DNA of 64,000 bases from Streptomyces sp. TN58 (GCF_001941845.1 NZ_CP018870.1:2759001-2823000); one strand, 5' to 3'; counted from the stretch's first letter, positions 8,690-16,960 are shown. The notes: generated by a model not told the origin, from the letters alone. Numbers and translations are program-made.

Positions 8690-9198
8690 CCGACATCCAC
8701 GCCCTTCCTCGTCGCGTTCGGCTGCGGGTTGTCGCCCGTCCCCTTCGTGTGGGGGTCACGGTCCCGGCCGTACTCGTCTTGGGCCTGCTTGGCGATGACG
8801 ACCATGCGCCGCTTCTGCTCCTCGTCCACCTCGGCGTAGCCGCCGCCCGCGGACAGGACCGCGATGCCCACGGCCTCGATCAGCTCAGCCAGACCCTTCG
8901 ACAGCTTCTGCAGCTCCGAGTGGACGGTCTTGTACGCCCCGTACAGCTTGTCCGCCTCCGGAAAGCCCTGCCCCAGGGCGCCCGTCGGCAGCGTGCCGTC
9001 CGCCAGTTTGTTGTGGTGCGCCGGGGATTCCTGAAGCTTGGTCAGGAGATCGTCCACCAGGCTCTTGTAGCCCTTCAGGTCCTCGTACTGGACCTGGAGG
9101 GCCGCCGCCTTCGCCTGTGCGTCCGCCTGGGCTCGGATCGACGCCGCCAAGTCCCCCGACAGGTCTAGCGCCAGAACCCCGACTGTGTCCTCTGCCAC
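8686..9198 (-). CDS. First gene of ESX-like operon, helical protein
   Basis: A 170-residue protein with no signal peptide. It is predicted to be almost entirely helical (residues 15-140), with an acidic N-terminus and a polar C-terminal tail rich in Asp, Pro and Asn. Its size and helical hairpin are consistent with a WXG100/EspA-like partner, and the residues 118-121 stretch GGGY may form the turn. It is the promoter-proximal gene of the leftward operon and overlaps the WXG100-tail gene by 4 nt. The two proteins may therefore be made in equal amounts and form a heterodimer, as ESX substrates commonly do; this is inference. Confidence 0.7.
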   Translation of the reverse strand: MAEDTVGVLALDLSGDLAASIRAQADAQAKAAALQVQYEDLKGYKSLVDDLLTKLQESPAHHNKLADGTLPTGALGQGFPEADKLYGAYKTVHSELQKLSKGLAELIEAVGIAVLSAGGGYAEVDEEQKRRMVVIAKQAQDEYGRDRDPHTKGTGDNPQPNATRKGVDVG

Positions 9199-9242
9199 GA
9201 TGGCCTCCCCGACTCCCCGTCCCCGTTCGCACCCGTTCGCAC

Positions 9243-9256
9243 GTGTGCGCGCACAC
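9243..9256. promoter_or_regulatory. Perfect palindrome downstream of ESX-operon promoter
   Basis: GTGTGCGCGCACAC is a perfect 14-bp palindrome just downstream of the predicted transcription start of the ESX-like operon. The adjacent sequence also has a direct repeat of ccgttcgcac. The position suits a repressor operator. Confidence 0.45.
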
Positions 9257-9267
9257 TCTCGGCGATC

Positions 9268-9296
9268 ACTCTAGCGACCGGCACCGACAGGCCCAA
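9268..9296 (-). promoter_or_regulatory. Predicted promoter of the ESX-like operon
   Basis: Reading leftward there is a -35 TTGGGC (9291-9296), a 17-bp spacer and a -10 TAGAGT (9268-9273), a good HrdB-type match. The expected start near 9261 leaves a leader of about 60 nt before the first gene at 9198. Confidence 0.5.
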
Positions 9297-9304
9297 GTCC
9301 GGGG

Positions 9305-9316
9305 TTGCACGTGCAA
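9305..9316. promoter_or_regulatory. Perfect palindrome upstream of ESX-operon promoter
   Basis: TTGCACGTGCAA is a perfect 12-bp palindrome 8 bp upstream of the predicted -35 box and 14 bp after the stop codon of the molybdenum hydroxylase gene. It could be an operator acting on the ESX-like operon. Confidence 0.45.
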
Positions 9317-9330
9317 TGCGGCTCACATGG

Positions 9331-11673
9331 TCACGAGTTGGGCGCCCCCACCGCCGCCGAGGGCCTGATCGGGAGCCTGTTGACCGGGCGGCCCGTCGCC
9401 GCGCGGACCGCCGAGGCGATCGCCGCCGGGGTCGTCACCACCGGGACCGCGCTCGCCGCCTTCGCGCCGAACGGGGCCACCACGTCGCGTTCCTCCACCA
9501 GTTTGACGATGCGGACCGTCGGGGCGTCCAGCGCCGTCGGCAGGGCGTAGCCCGTCAGGTCGGGGTGGCGGACCAGGCCGGCGACCGTGCGGAGGTTCTC
9601 CGTCAGGGCCGCGCCCACGCCCTGGGTGACGCCCGCTTCGATACGGGCTTCCAGCTGGCGGGGGTTGAGGATGCGGCCCACGTCCTGGGCCACCGCGAGT
9701 TCCACCACCCGTACCGAGCCGAGCTCGACGTCCACGTCGACCACCGCGCGGATCGCGCAGAAGGCGAGGCCGACGAACGCGTCGCCCTGGCCGTCCGCGT
9801 CCAGCGGTTCCGTCGGGTGGGGGCGGCACTGGGCGGTCGCCCAGAGCTCCTTGCCCGCCATGGCCTCCGCGACCGACATCGAGAACGCGCCGTCGTACGA
9901 CGTGATGCGGCCGTCCTGGATCTGCAGGAGTTCCGTCGACATGCCCAGCTTGTGTGCCATGGGCTGCAGGAGCTGGGTGCGGACCATCTTGGCGGCGCGT
10001 TCCACCGCGCCGCCCGACACCCACGTGTGGCGGCCGTGCGCCGCGGGGCCGGCCGGCGGCTGGTCGGTGTCCACCGGGGCCACCGCCACCTCGTCGACGC
10101 CCAGGACCTCCTGGACGATCTGGCGGGCCAGGGTGCCGAAGCCCTGCCCGGTGTCGACGGCCGCGCAGATGACCGTGGCCGCGCCGTCGACCACCTTCAC
10201 CGTGGCGGTGGAGACCTCGTCGGTCCCCTCGGCGCCGAGCATGTGCACCATGCCGACGCCGTAGCCGACGCCGCGCCGCACCGCGCCGGGCTCGCCCGCG
10301 CCCTCCGGGCCGCCCGGCAGCAGCCACTCGTCCTCGGGCGCGTCCTTCGGCAGCGCGGGCAGTTCGAAGTCGCGTACCGACCGGAGGAGTTCGGCCACCG
10401 GGGCCGGGCAGGTCACCGTCTGGCCGGTCGGGAGGAGGTCCCCCGTCGCCAGGACGTTGCGCATGCGCAGTTCCGCGCCGTCGATGCCGAGGGCCGCCGC
10501 GAGCTTGTCCATCTGGCCCTCGTACGCGGCGCACACCTGCATCGCGCCCTCGCCGCGGACGTGGCCCGACGGCGGGTTGTTGGTGCGTACGACCCAGCCC
10601 TCGACGAAGGCGTGCGGGACGACGTACGGGCCGCAGGCGAAGGCCACCGCCGCCGCCAGGGATTCGGCGGAGGCGTCGGCGTACGCGCCCGCGTCCATCA
10701 GGATCTGCGCCTCGACCTTGACCAGGCGGCCCTCCGCGTCCGCGTGGTGGCGGTAGCGCAGCAGGGTCGGGTGGCGGTGGGTGTGGCCGAGGAAGGACTC
10801 CTCGCGGGTGGCGGCCAGCTTCACCGGGCAGCCCGTACGCAGGGCGAGGAGGCCGAGCGGGAGCTGGAAGGCGGCGTCCTCCCGGTCGGCCGTCGCGCCG
10901 GGCACGCCGGTGACGACGACGCGTACGCGGTCCGGTTCCAGGCCGAAGCAGGCGGCGGCCAGGTCGCGGTCGGTGTGCGGGTCGGTGGAGGCGGTGTACA
11001 GGTCGACGCCGCCGTCGGGGCGGGGCACGGCCAGGCCGGCCTCGGCGCCGATGGGCGCGGGGTCCTGGCGGCCGATTCGGTACAGGCCCTCGACGACGAC
11101 CTCGCCGGTGGCCTCCACGTCGCCGTAGCGCAGCGGGATGTGCCGGATCAGGTTGCCGTCGGGGTGCAGGGGGGCGGCCCCGAAGGACTGCTCGGGGTCG
11201 GTGACCGGGTCGAGGAGTTCGTACTCGACGGCGATCGCGGCCGCGGCGAGCCGTGCCGTGTCGGGGTGGTCGGCGGCGACGGCGGCGATGGGCTCGCCGT
11301 GGTGGCGCACGACGTCGTGCGCGAACACCGGCCGGTCGGCGATCCGGCGGCCGTGGGTGGTGGCGCCGGGCACGTCGGCGTGGGTGACGACGGCACGGAC
11401 GCCGGGCATCTCGGCGGCGGCCGTGGTGTCGATGGAGACGATCCGGGCGTGGGCGTGCGGGGAGCGCAGCACGGCGGCCCACAGCAGGCCCTCGGCCCAC
11501 AGGTCGGCGGCGTAGGGGAAGGTGCCCTCGGTCTTGGCGCGGGTGTGGGTGGCCTCGACCGAGGCGCCGATGCCGCGCGGGACCTGCGGGCCGTCCGGTT
11601 CCGGTGTCGTCGCCGTCAGTGCGGTCGTCGTGGTGTGGACCGTCGTCGCGGTCGCCGCGTCCTGCCCGCTCAC
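9331..11673 (-). CDS. Xanthine dehydrogenase-like molybdopterin subunit
   Basis: A 780-residue large subunit of the xanthine oxidase family, expected to bind the molybdenum cytosine dinucleotide cofactor and the substrate. Family hallmarks are GPQVPRGIG...A near the N-terminus, PSGHVRGEGAMQ, DTGQGFGT (cofactor loop) and the C-terminal APFGAK region. In active family members the latter continues GVGEPP and supplies the catalytic Glu; here it reads AASAVP, placing Ala742 at that position (see findings). The start is GTG at 11673, overlapping the stop of the 2Fe-2S subunit gene as GTGA. It is the last gene of a FAD/2Fe-2S/molybdenum operon. The substrate is unknown and classical hydroxylase activity is doubtful. 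Confidence 0.85.
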   Translation of the reverse strand: MSGQDAATATTVHTTTTALTATTPEPDGPQVPRGIGASVEATHTRAKTEGTFPYAADLWAEGLLWAAVLRSPHAHARIVSIDTTAAAEMPGVRAVVTHADVPGATTHGRRIADRPVFAHDVVRHHGEPIAAVAADHPDTARLAAAAIAVEYELLDPVTDPEQSFGAAPLHPDGNLIRHIPLRYGDVEATGEVVVEGLYRIGRQDPAPIGAEAGLAVPRPDGGVDLYTASTDPHTDRDLAAACFGLEPDRVRVVVTGVPGATADREDAAFQLPLGLLALRTGCPVKLAATREESFLGHTHRHPTLLRYRHHADAEGRLVKVEAQILMDAGAYADASAESLAAAVAFACGPYVVPHAFVEGWVVRTNNPPSGHVRGEGAMQVCAAYEGQMDKLAAALGIDGAELRMRNVLATGDLLPTGQTVTCPAPVAELLRSVRDFELPALPKDAPEDEWLLPGGPEGAGEPGAVRRGVGYGVGMVHMLGAEGTDEVSTATVKVVDGAATVICAAVDTGQGFGTLARQIVQEVLGVDEVAVAPVDTDQPPAGPAAHGRHTWVSGGAVERAAKMVRTQLLQPMAHKLGMSTELLQIQDGRITSYDGAFSMSVAEAMAGKELWATAQCRPHPTEPLDADGQGDAFVGLAFCAIRAVVDVDVELGSVRVVELAVAQDVGRILNPRQLEARIEAGVTQGVGAALTENLRTVAGLVRHPDLTGYALPTALDAPTVRIVKLVEERDVVAPFGAKAASAVPVVTTPAAIASAVRAATGRPVNRLPIRPSAAVGAPNS

Positions 11674-13895
11674 GCCGTGCCTCCGTGGTGGATGCCGCCC
11701 TCGCCGGGCGCTGCCTGGTGCGGGATGCGCGTGTCCGGCACGCCCTCGGCCTGCGGCTGGGCGTGCCCCTGCATCGGGGCCGAGGCCGTCTCCGCGGACG
11801 CGGCCGACGCGGCCTCCCGCCCGGCCACGACCTCGCGCACGGCCTCGACGACGCCCGCGTAGCCGGAGCAGCGGCAGAGGTTGCCGCACAGCGCCTGGCG
11901 GGTCTCCAGCTCGCTGGGGGCGTGGTTGCCCTCCAGCAGGTCGTGGATGGTCATGGCCATGCCGGGTACGCAGAATCCGCACTGCACCGCACCCGACCTG
12001 CACAACGCCTGCTGCACGTCCGAGAGTTCCCCGCCCGTCGCGAGGCCTTCGACGGTGCGGACCTCGCTGCCGGCCGCCGTCGCCGCCGGGACCAGGCAGG
12101 AGGCGACGAGCCGGCCGTCGACCTGCACGGCGCAGGCGCCGCACTCGCCCTGCGAGCAGCCGTCCTTGGCGCCGGCGAGGCCGAGGCGCTCGCGCAGCAC
12201 GTAGAGGAGGGACTCGCCGATCCAGGCTCCGGTGACGGGCCGGTCGGCGCCGTTGACGCGCAGGACGTAGGAGGCCTGCGGGTGCTCGTGGTGGACGGCG
12301 TCGGCGGGATGCTCTTCATCCTCGTACGCCGACACATCGGCCGGGATCCCTTCGCCGTCCGCCGGCGCCGGGGGCTCCGCCGGGCTGTCGGCGGTGTCCC
12401 CGGGCGGCGTGGAGCCGGCCGGGATCTCCTCGGGGGCCGGAGCGGTCCCGGCCGGCGTCTGCCCTTCGGCGTCGGCGTGCTCCGCAGCGGGTGCCGGTGC
12501 GGGTGCCGGTGCCGTCGCGGCCGCCGGTGCGGGGGCGGGCTCGGCGGCCGGGACGGCGAAGCCGCGGCCGTCCGTCGCGGCGGGCTCCGGCGCGGCAGGC
12601 TCCGTGGCGGCGGTCTCCGGCGCGGCGGCCTCCGCTTCGGGGGCGTGGCCGGGCTGGCCGGACTGGCCGGGCGCGGGCTCCGGCGCCTGGCCGAAGGCCG
12701 AGAAGCCGTGGCCGTCGGTGTCGGCGGGGCGTGCCGAACGACCGGTGTGCCCGGGGTGTTCGGGGTACTCGGTGTGCCCGGCCCGCCCGCTGTGCTCGGT
12801 GTGCCCCGAATGTCCGAAGGGGTCGGCGGGTTCGGCGTGCCGGCCGTGTTCCGCGTGCGCGGTGTCCGCGTCCGGCGCCTCGACCCGCGGTCCGCCGAAG
12901 AGGTCCGTGCCGCCGGCCGTCCCGGCCGTCCCGGCGGGCTCCTGCGCCGCGGTTGCCGGACGGGGCCGCTCCCCCGCGAGCGCCGTGGCCGCAGGGCCGT
13001 GTGCGGCCTCGATGTCGTGCGGTGCCTGGTGGGCGGGCTCGGCCTCCTGCAGGGCGGTGCCGACGCCGGGGCCGCCGAGCACGCGCGGCCCGCGGCCCGG
13101 GGCGCCCACACCGGGTCCGCCGAGCAGCCGTCCGGCGGCCTGTGCCGTGGCGGCGGAGGCCGCGGCCGCGGCGGCGGCCTCGTCCGTGCCGGGCAGGACG
13201 CCCGCGTCCTGCCCGCCGTGCGCCTGGCCGGGGTCGGAGCCGAGGCCCTGGCCGGGGTCCGCGGCCGGCTGCTGCGTCAGGTAGGCCCACGGGGCCGGGG
13301 CGCCGCCCGGCAGGGTCGCCGGGGCCTGGCTCCAGTCCGCGTCCAGGCCGCCCGTGCGGTAGTCGCCCTGCTGCGGGGCGAAGTCCTGCACGGCCCACTG
13401 GCCGGTCGTCGACGGCGCGCCCTCGGGCTCGTGCACCGCCTCGGGGAACCGCCACTCCGCCGTCTCGCCGGGGTCGTGCGCCGGCTCCGCCTCGGGCGCG
13501 GCATCCGCGAAGGCGGCCGCCACGGACTCCGGGATGGGGATCGAAGCGGGGATCGGCCCGCCGACGGAGGCGGCAGAAGCAGAACCCGGACCGGAAGCAC
13601 CTGAAGCGCCCGAAGCGGAACCAGCCTCCGGCCACTGCGCCGGGATCGCCCACGTGCCCGTGGCCGCCGGGTCCGTGCTCGCCGATCCCAGCGGCACGAT
13701 CATCGGCGGCGGCACGTAGCCGTGTCCGGGCGCCGCGAGGGGCTCACCGGTGCCGAGCGCGTCCAGCATGTCCTGCGGCAGTTTCACGAAGGCCGTGGCG
13801 TCCGAGTCGTACTCGCCGCCCTGCGGGACCGGTTCCCAGCCCCAGCCCGCCGCGCCGTTCCCCTGGGTCACGTTCTCGTTCTCGTTCTCGCTCAT
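11670..13895 (-). CDS. 2Fe-2S subunit with giant N-terminal extension
   Basis: A 741-residue electron-transfer subunit of a molybdenum hydroxylase. The C-terminal ~200 residues are a standard small subunit. A plant-type ferredoxin domain from about residue 542 carries cluster-binding Cys in CSQGECGAC and LVASC. The helical domain carries CGFC and CRC, and the chain ends with a short low-complexity tail. Residues 1-540 are an unusual Ala/Pro/Gly/His-rich low-complexity extension with Glu/Asp patches and degenerate GHTEH-type repeats. Family members are usually 150-200 residues. The start (MSENENEN) overlaps the FAD-subunit stop as ATGA, which supports translation of the whole extension. The extension probably is disordered; its role is unknown. 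Confidence 0.82.
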   Translation of the reverse strand: MSENENENVTQGNGAAGWGWEPVPQGGEYDSDATAFVKLPQDMLDALGTGEPLAAPGHGYVPPPMIVPLGSASTDPAATGTWAIPAQWPEAGSASGASGASGPGSASAASVGGPIPASIPIPESVAAAFADAAPEAEPAHDPGETAEWRFPEAVHEPEGAPSTTGQWAVQDFAPQQGDYRTGGLDADWSQAPATLPGGAPAPWAYLTQQPAADPGQGLGSDPGQAHGGQDAGVLPGTDEAAAAAAASAATAQAAGRLLGGPGVGAPGRGPRVLGGPGVGTALQEAEPAHQAPHDIEAAHGPAATALAGERPRPATAAQEPAGTAGTAGGTDLFGGPRVEAPDADTAHAEHGRHAEPADPFGHSGHTEHSGRAGHTEYPEHPGHTGRSARPADTDGHGFSAFGQAPEPAPGQSGQPGHAPEAEAAAPETAATEPAAPEPAATDGRGFAVPAAEPAPAPAAATAPAPAPAPAAEHADAEGQTPAGTAPAPEEIPAGSTPPGDTADSPAEPPAPADGEGIPADVSAYEDEEHPADAVHHEHPQASYVLRVNGADRPVTGAWIGESLLYVLRERLGLAGAKDGCSQGECGACAVQVDGRLVASCLVPAATAAGSEVRTVEGLATGGELSDVQQALCRSGAVQCGFCVPGMAMTIHDLLEGNHAPSELETRQALCGNLCRCSGYAGVVEAVREVVAGREAASAASAETASAPMQGHAQPQAEGVPDTRIPHQAAPGEGGIHHGGTA

Positions 13896-14809
13896 GAGGT
13901 CAGTGCCCTTCCGAGGGCCCTCCGTGCCAGCACGGCCACCGTCCGCCGCAGGTGCAGTACGCCCGGAGCCACCGGTTCCCCCTGGTCGGGGACGCAGGCG
14001 GCCGCGACGTACTCGCCGAAGGCCTCCAGCGCCTCGGGGGCCAGGCTCCGCCCGCCGTCCCAGTCGATCAGCGAGGCCACCCACTGCTCGGCCTCCAGGG
14101 GGCGCAGCGGCATCGGTGCCACGGCGCCGATCGCGCAGCGCACGCCCCGGCGTGCCGGGTCCAGTACGAGCCCCACGGACGCCACCGCGCGCCCGGGCCC
14201 CGTGCGCCCGGTGGCTTTGAGGAACACCTGCGGGGCGTGCAGCAGCGGCACCCGCACGAAGCCGATGAGCTCGCCGGGCCGCAGCATCTCCCGGCCGGCC
14301 AGGAGGTGCGAGACCGGGATCTCGCGCTGCCCGCCCGGACCGACGATGACGAGTACGGCCTCCAGCGCGGCCAGCACGGGCAGTGCGTCGCCGGTGGGCG
14401 CGGCGCTGGCGATGTTGCCGCCGAGGGTGCCGGCGTTGCGGATCTGCGGGGGCCCGGCGGAGCGCGCGGCGGCCGCGAGCCCGGGGATCAGGGCGGCGAA
14501 GTCCGGCCGGCCCATCCGGGCGTGCGTGAGGCCGGCGCCGAGCAGCGCGTGGCCGTCCTGGTACTGCCAGCCGCGGATCTCGTTGATCCGGCCCAGGCCG
14601 ACCAGGGCGGCGGGCCTCAGCAGCCCGGCGTTGACAGCGGCCATGAGGTCGGTGCCGCCCGCGACGGGAACGGCGGCGGGCATGGCGGTGAGCGCCGCGA
14701 CGGCCTCGTCGAGCGAGGCCGGCAGCGTCACGGACTGCGCCGCCTGCCGCCCCTGAGCCCCCTGAGGTGAATCAGGTGCGTGCGGTGCGTGCGGTGCGTG
14801 CGTGGTCAA
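13892..14809 (-). CDS. FAD-binding subunit of molybdenum hydroxylase
   Basis: A 305-residue medium subunit (CoxM/CutM/XdhB type) that passes electrons from the 2Fe-2S clusters to FAD. The FAD-contacting loops are visible as VAGGTDLMAAVNAG (about residues 50-63) and NAGTLGGNIASAAPTGD (about 124-140). The C-terminal CO-dehydrogenase flavoprotein domain follows. The apparent start is TTG at 14809 with a purine-rich GGGAAGGGG about 12 nt upstream. The first codons encode HAPHAPHAP from a short tandem repeat in the DNA. It is the first gene of the three-gene operon; all junctions overlap by 4 nt, suggesting stoichiometric synthesis. Confidence 0.85.
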   Translation of the reverse strand: MTTHAPHAPHAPDSPQGAQGRQAAQSVTLPASLDEAVAALTAMPAAVPVAGGTDLMAAVNAGLLRPAALVGLGRINEIRGWQYQDGHALLGAGLTHARMGRPDFAALIPGLAAAARSAGPPQIRNAGTLGGNIASAAPTGDALPVLAALEAVLVIVGPGGQREIPVSHLLAGREMLRPGELIGFVRVPLLHAPQVFLKATGRTGPGRAVASVGLVLDPARRGVRCAIGAVAPMPLRPLEAEQWVASLIDWDGGRSLAPEALEAFGEYVAAACVPDQGEPVAPGVLHLRRTVAVLARRALGRALTS

Positions 14810-15158
14810 CCCAGCTGCCCCTTCCCGATGTCCCGGTCCTGGCGCTCACGCCTGTCCGCCGTACGGTACGTGCTCACCGCCGGGACGTGGCAACTCTGGC
14901 ACATCTTCCGGGCCGCCCGCCGCGAGGGTCCTCCCAGCGGCCGACGCCTCCCCCGCGCCCCCGCGCGCTTCGTCGGGCCCGGGCTCCCGCCGGGCCGCCC
15001 GGTCGCCTGTGGTCACGCCCCGTACGGGGCGGGGTGACGGCTTCGCCGGACCTCTTCCGCCTCGCCCCCGAACGTCCGATTTTCCCCGCATAGCGGGAAA
15101 TGCAGCCAGAGTTCCGGACCCGGTCTGTTTCCGGCCGGGTCGCGCCCGCGCCCCCGTG
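14810..15158. other. Intergenic region upstream of molybdenum hydroxylase operon
   Basis: This gap holds no convincing gene. A weak leftward promoter candidate is TTGCCA (14888-14893) and TACCGT (14863-14868) with a long 19-bp spacer. At 15012-15038 there is an extended inverted repeat, GTCAC...GTGAC enclosing GCCCCGTACGGGGC, which could be an operator or hairpin. At 15081-15100 an imperfect hairpin (tccccgc/gcggga) may terminate the GH20 gene. Confidence 0.4.
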
Positions 15159-16886
15159 TCACACGTTCGGGGGCGCGCCCTCGACCGGGCGCCCCCGGAC
15201 TCCGGGCCGCCGCTGCCACGGCAACGGGCCGCCCGGCGGCCGGTATCCGACGCCGAGCGCGTCCAACCGCGGGTAGTGCGCGGCCATCCGCTCCTCGAAC
15301 CACGCGAAGTCGCGCTCGCCGGGCGCCGGCTGCCACGACCACACCGCTTCGGCGAAGGCCGCCAGCCGCGGGAACACCTGGTAGTCGACCCGGCCCTGGT
15401 CCTGCGTCACCTCGGTCCACATGTTGGCCTGCGCGCCCAGCACATGGGCCGCGGCCTGCGGCGTCAGCGTCGGCGGGACCGGCTCGAAGCGGTAGACGTC
15501 CTCCAGCGTGCGCACGTACCCGATGGGCATCGGCTCGTCCGGGCCGCCCGCCTGACGGTGGTCCAGGTACACCTGCTGCTCGGGGCACATCACCACGTCG
15601 TGGCCGGCCTCGGCGGCGGCGATCCCGCCCGCGCGGCCGCGCCACGAGGACACGGCCGCGCCGGGTGCGAGCCCGCCCTCCAGGATCTCGTCCCATCCGA
15701 TCAGCCGCCGCCCGCGCTCGGCGAGCCAGCCGTCGAAGTGCCGGATGAACCAGGACTGCAGCCCGTCCTCCCCGTCCACGCCCAGCTCCCGGATCCGCCG
15801 CTGCGCGACCGGGGAGGCCTTCCACTGCGTCTTGGGGCACTCGTCGCCGCCCACGTGCACGAAGGGCGAGACGTCCGCCGGGAACAGCTCCAGCAGTTCC
15901 TCGAAGACTCCCTCGTAGAAGCGCAGCACGGCGTCGGTCGGCGCGAGGACGTTCTCGCAGATTCCCCAGTCGTCCCAGACGCCGAGGGCCGCGGTGTCGA
16001 CGACGTCGGTGTTGCCCAGCTCCGGGTAGGCGGCGATCGCGGCCTGGGAGTGCCCCGGTACGTCGATCTCCGGGACGATCCGGACGTGCCGCTCGGCGGC
16101 GTACGCCACGATCTCGCGGATGTCGTCCTGCGTGTAGAAGCCGCCGTGCGGGGTGTCGTCCCACAGCGGCGAGGCCCGGTGGCCGCGGCGGCTGCGCGCC
16201 CGCCACGCCCCGACCTCCGTGAGGCGCGGGTGGCGCCTGATCTCGATGCGCCAGCCCTGGTCGTCGGTCAGGTGCAGGTGGAGCACGTTGAGCTTGTGGG
16301 CGGCGAGCAGGTCGATGTAGCGCAGCACGCCGTCCTTGGGTGTGAAGTGCCGGGCGACGTCGAGCATCATCCCGCGCCAGCCGAAGCGGGGGCCGTCGAC
16401 GACGTCGGCGTACGGCAGGCTCCATGTGCGGCCGGGCAGCGGCGCCTTGCGGTACGCGTCGGGTCCGAGCAGCTGGCGCAGGGTCTGGGCGCCCCAGAAG
16501 AGTCCGGCCGCCGTCGCTCCCGTCAGCTCCGCCCCGCCCTCGCCGATGCCGATGCGGTACGACTCCGGCCCGCTGTCCCCCGCGACGTCCGGGTCGATCC
16601 GCAGCCGCAGCTCCGCGACCGCGCCCCCGCCGGAGCCCGGCCCCGATCCGGATCCCGGCCCGGCGGCGGGCAGTGCCCAGCCGGTGGCCGCCCCCAGCTC
16701 CCGCCGGAGCCAGCGGGCGACGGTTCCGGTACCGGGCCCGGCGTCGAGGACCGGCTCGGGGCCGAACGTGAAGCGGTGCCCGTCCTCGTCGAGGAGTACG
16801 GCCCGGGGTGCGGGGATCAGGCCCGTGCGGATCAGGCCCGTGCGGATCAGGCGCGTGCGGATCAGGTCCGTGCGGATCAGGTCCAT
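15159..16886 (-). CDS. Family GH20 beta-N-acetylhexosaminidase
   Basis: A 575-residue enzyme that would remove terminal N-acetylglucosamine or galactosamine from chitin oligomers or glycans by substrate-assisted catalysis. It has an N-terminal GH20b alpha/beta domain followed by a TIM barrel. The catalytic pair is Asp348-Glu349 in HVGGDECPK. Other signatures are GWRGMMLDVARHF, HLHLTDDQGWR and the substrate Trp motifs near the C-terminus. There is no signal peptide, so it is probably cytoplasmic. The first ~24 residues are four to five repeats of LIRTx encoded by a 15-bp tandem repeat, so the true start may be uncertain or the N-terminus polymorphic. Chitobiose utilisation is inferred from the family. 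Confidence 0.9.
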   Translation of the reverse strand: MDLIRTDLIRTRLIRTGLIRTGLIPAPRAVLLDEDGHRFTFGPEPVLDAGPGTGTVARWLRRELGAATGWALPAAGPGSGSGPGSGGGAVAELRLRIDPDVAGDSGPESYRIGIGEGGAELTGATAAGLFWGAQTLRQLLGPDAYRKAPLPGRTWSLPYADVVDGPRFGWRGMMLDVARHFTPKDGVLRYIDLLAAHKLNVLHLHLTDDQGWRIEIRRHPRLTEVGAWRARSRRGHRASPLWDDTPHGGFYTQDDIREIVAYAAERHVRIVPEIDVPGHSQAAIAAYPELGNTDVVDTAALGVWDDWGICENVLAPTDAVLRFYEGVFEELLELFPADVSPFVHVGGDECPKTQWKASPVAQRRIRELGVDGEDGLQSWFIRHFDGWLAERGRRLIGWDEILEGGLAPGAAVSSWRGRAGGIAAAEAGHDVVMCPEQQVYLDHRQAGGPDEPMPIGYVRTLEDVYRFEPVPPTLTPQAAAHVLGAQANMWTEVTQDQGRVDYQVFPRLAAFAEAVWSWQPAPGERDFAWFEERMAAHYPRLDALGVGYRPPGGPLPWQRRPGVRGRPVEGAPPNV

Positions 16887-16890
16887 GCGT
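16816..16890. repeat. 15-bp tandem repeat encoding LIRTx
   Basis: Four near-identical 15-bp units (16816-16875) and a fifth diverged unit (16876-16890), consensus atcaggcccgtgcgg, span the start codon of the GH20 gene. On the coding strand they encode DLIRT, RLIRT, GLIRT and GLIRT. The period of 15 preserves reading frame. Confidence 0.85.
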
Positions 16891-16914
16891 CACAGCCCTT
16901 CGCGGCAGCGTTGC

Positions 16915-16931
16915 GTTGCGCCCTGCGCAAC
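16915..16931. promoter_or_regulatory. Palindromic operator candidate for GH20 gene
   Basis: GTTGCGC-CCT-GCGCAAC is a perfect 7-bp inverted repeat with a 3-bp centre, about 29 bp upstream of the GH20 start and downstream of the predicted promoter. It is a suitable roadblock operator, perhaps for a LacI- or GntR-type regulator not encoded here. Confidence 0.45.
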
Positions 16932-16960
16932 AGGCGTTCCGCGGGGCGCTCGTCGCGCCG

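Noticed and set aside
9316..11862. Long + strand open frame opposite the molybdenum hydroxylase
   Set aside because: No domain or ribosome site, composition typical of an antisense frame; the minus strand carries clear family motifs.
16915..16931. DasR binding site upstream of the hexosaminidase gene
   Set aside because: The palindrome GTTGCGC-CCT-GCGCAAC does not resemble the DasR consensus (ACTGGTCTAGACCAGT), so it is reported only as an operator of unknown regulator.
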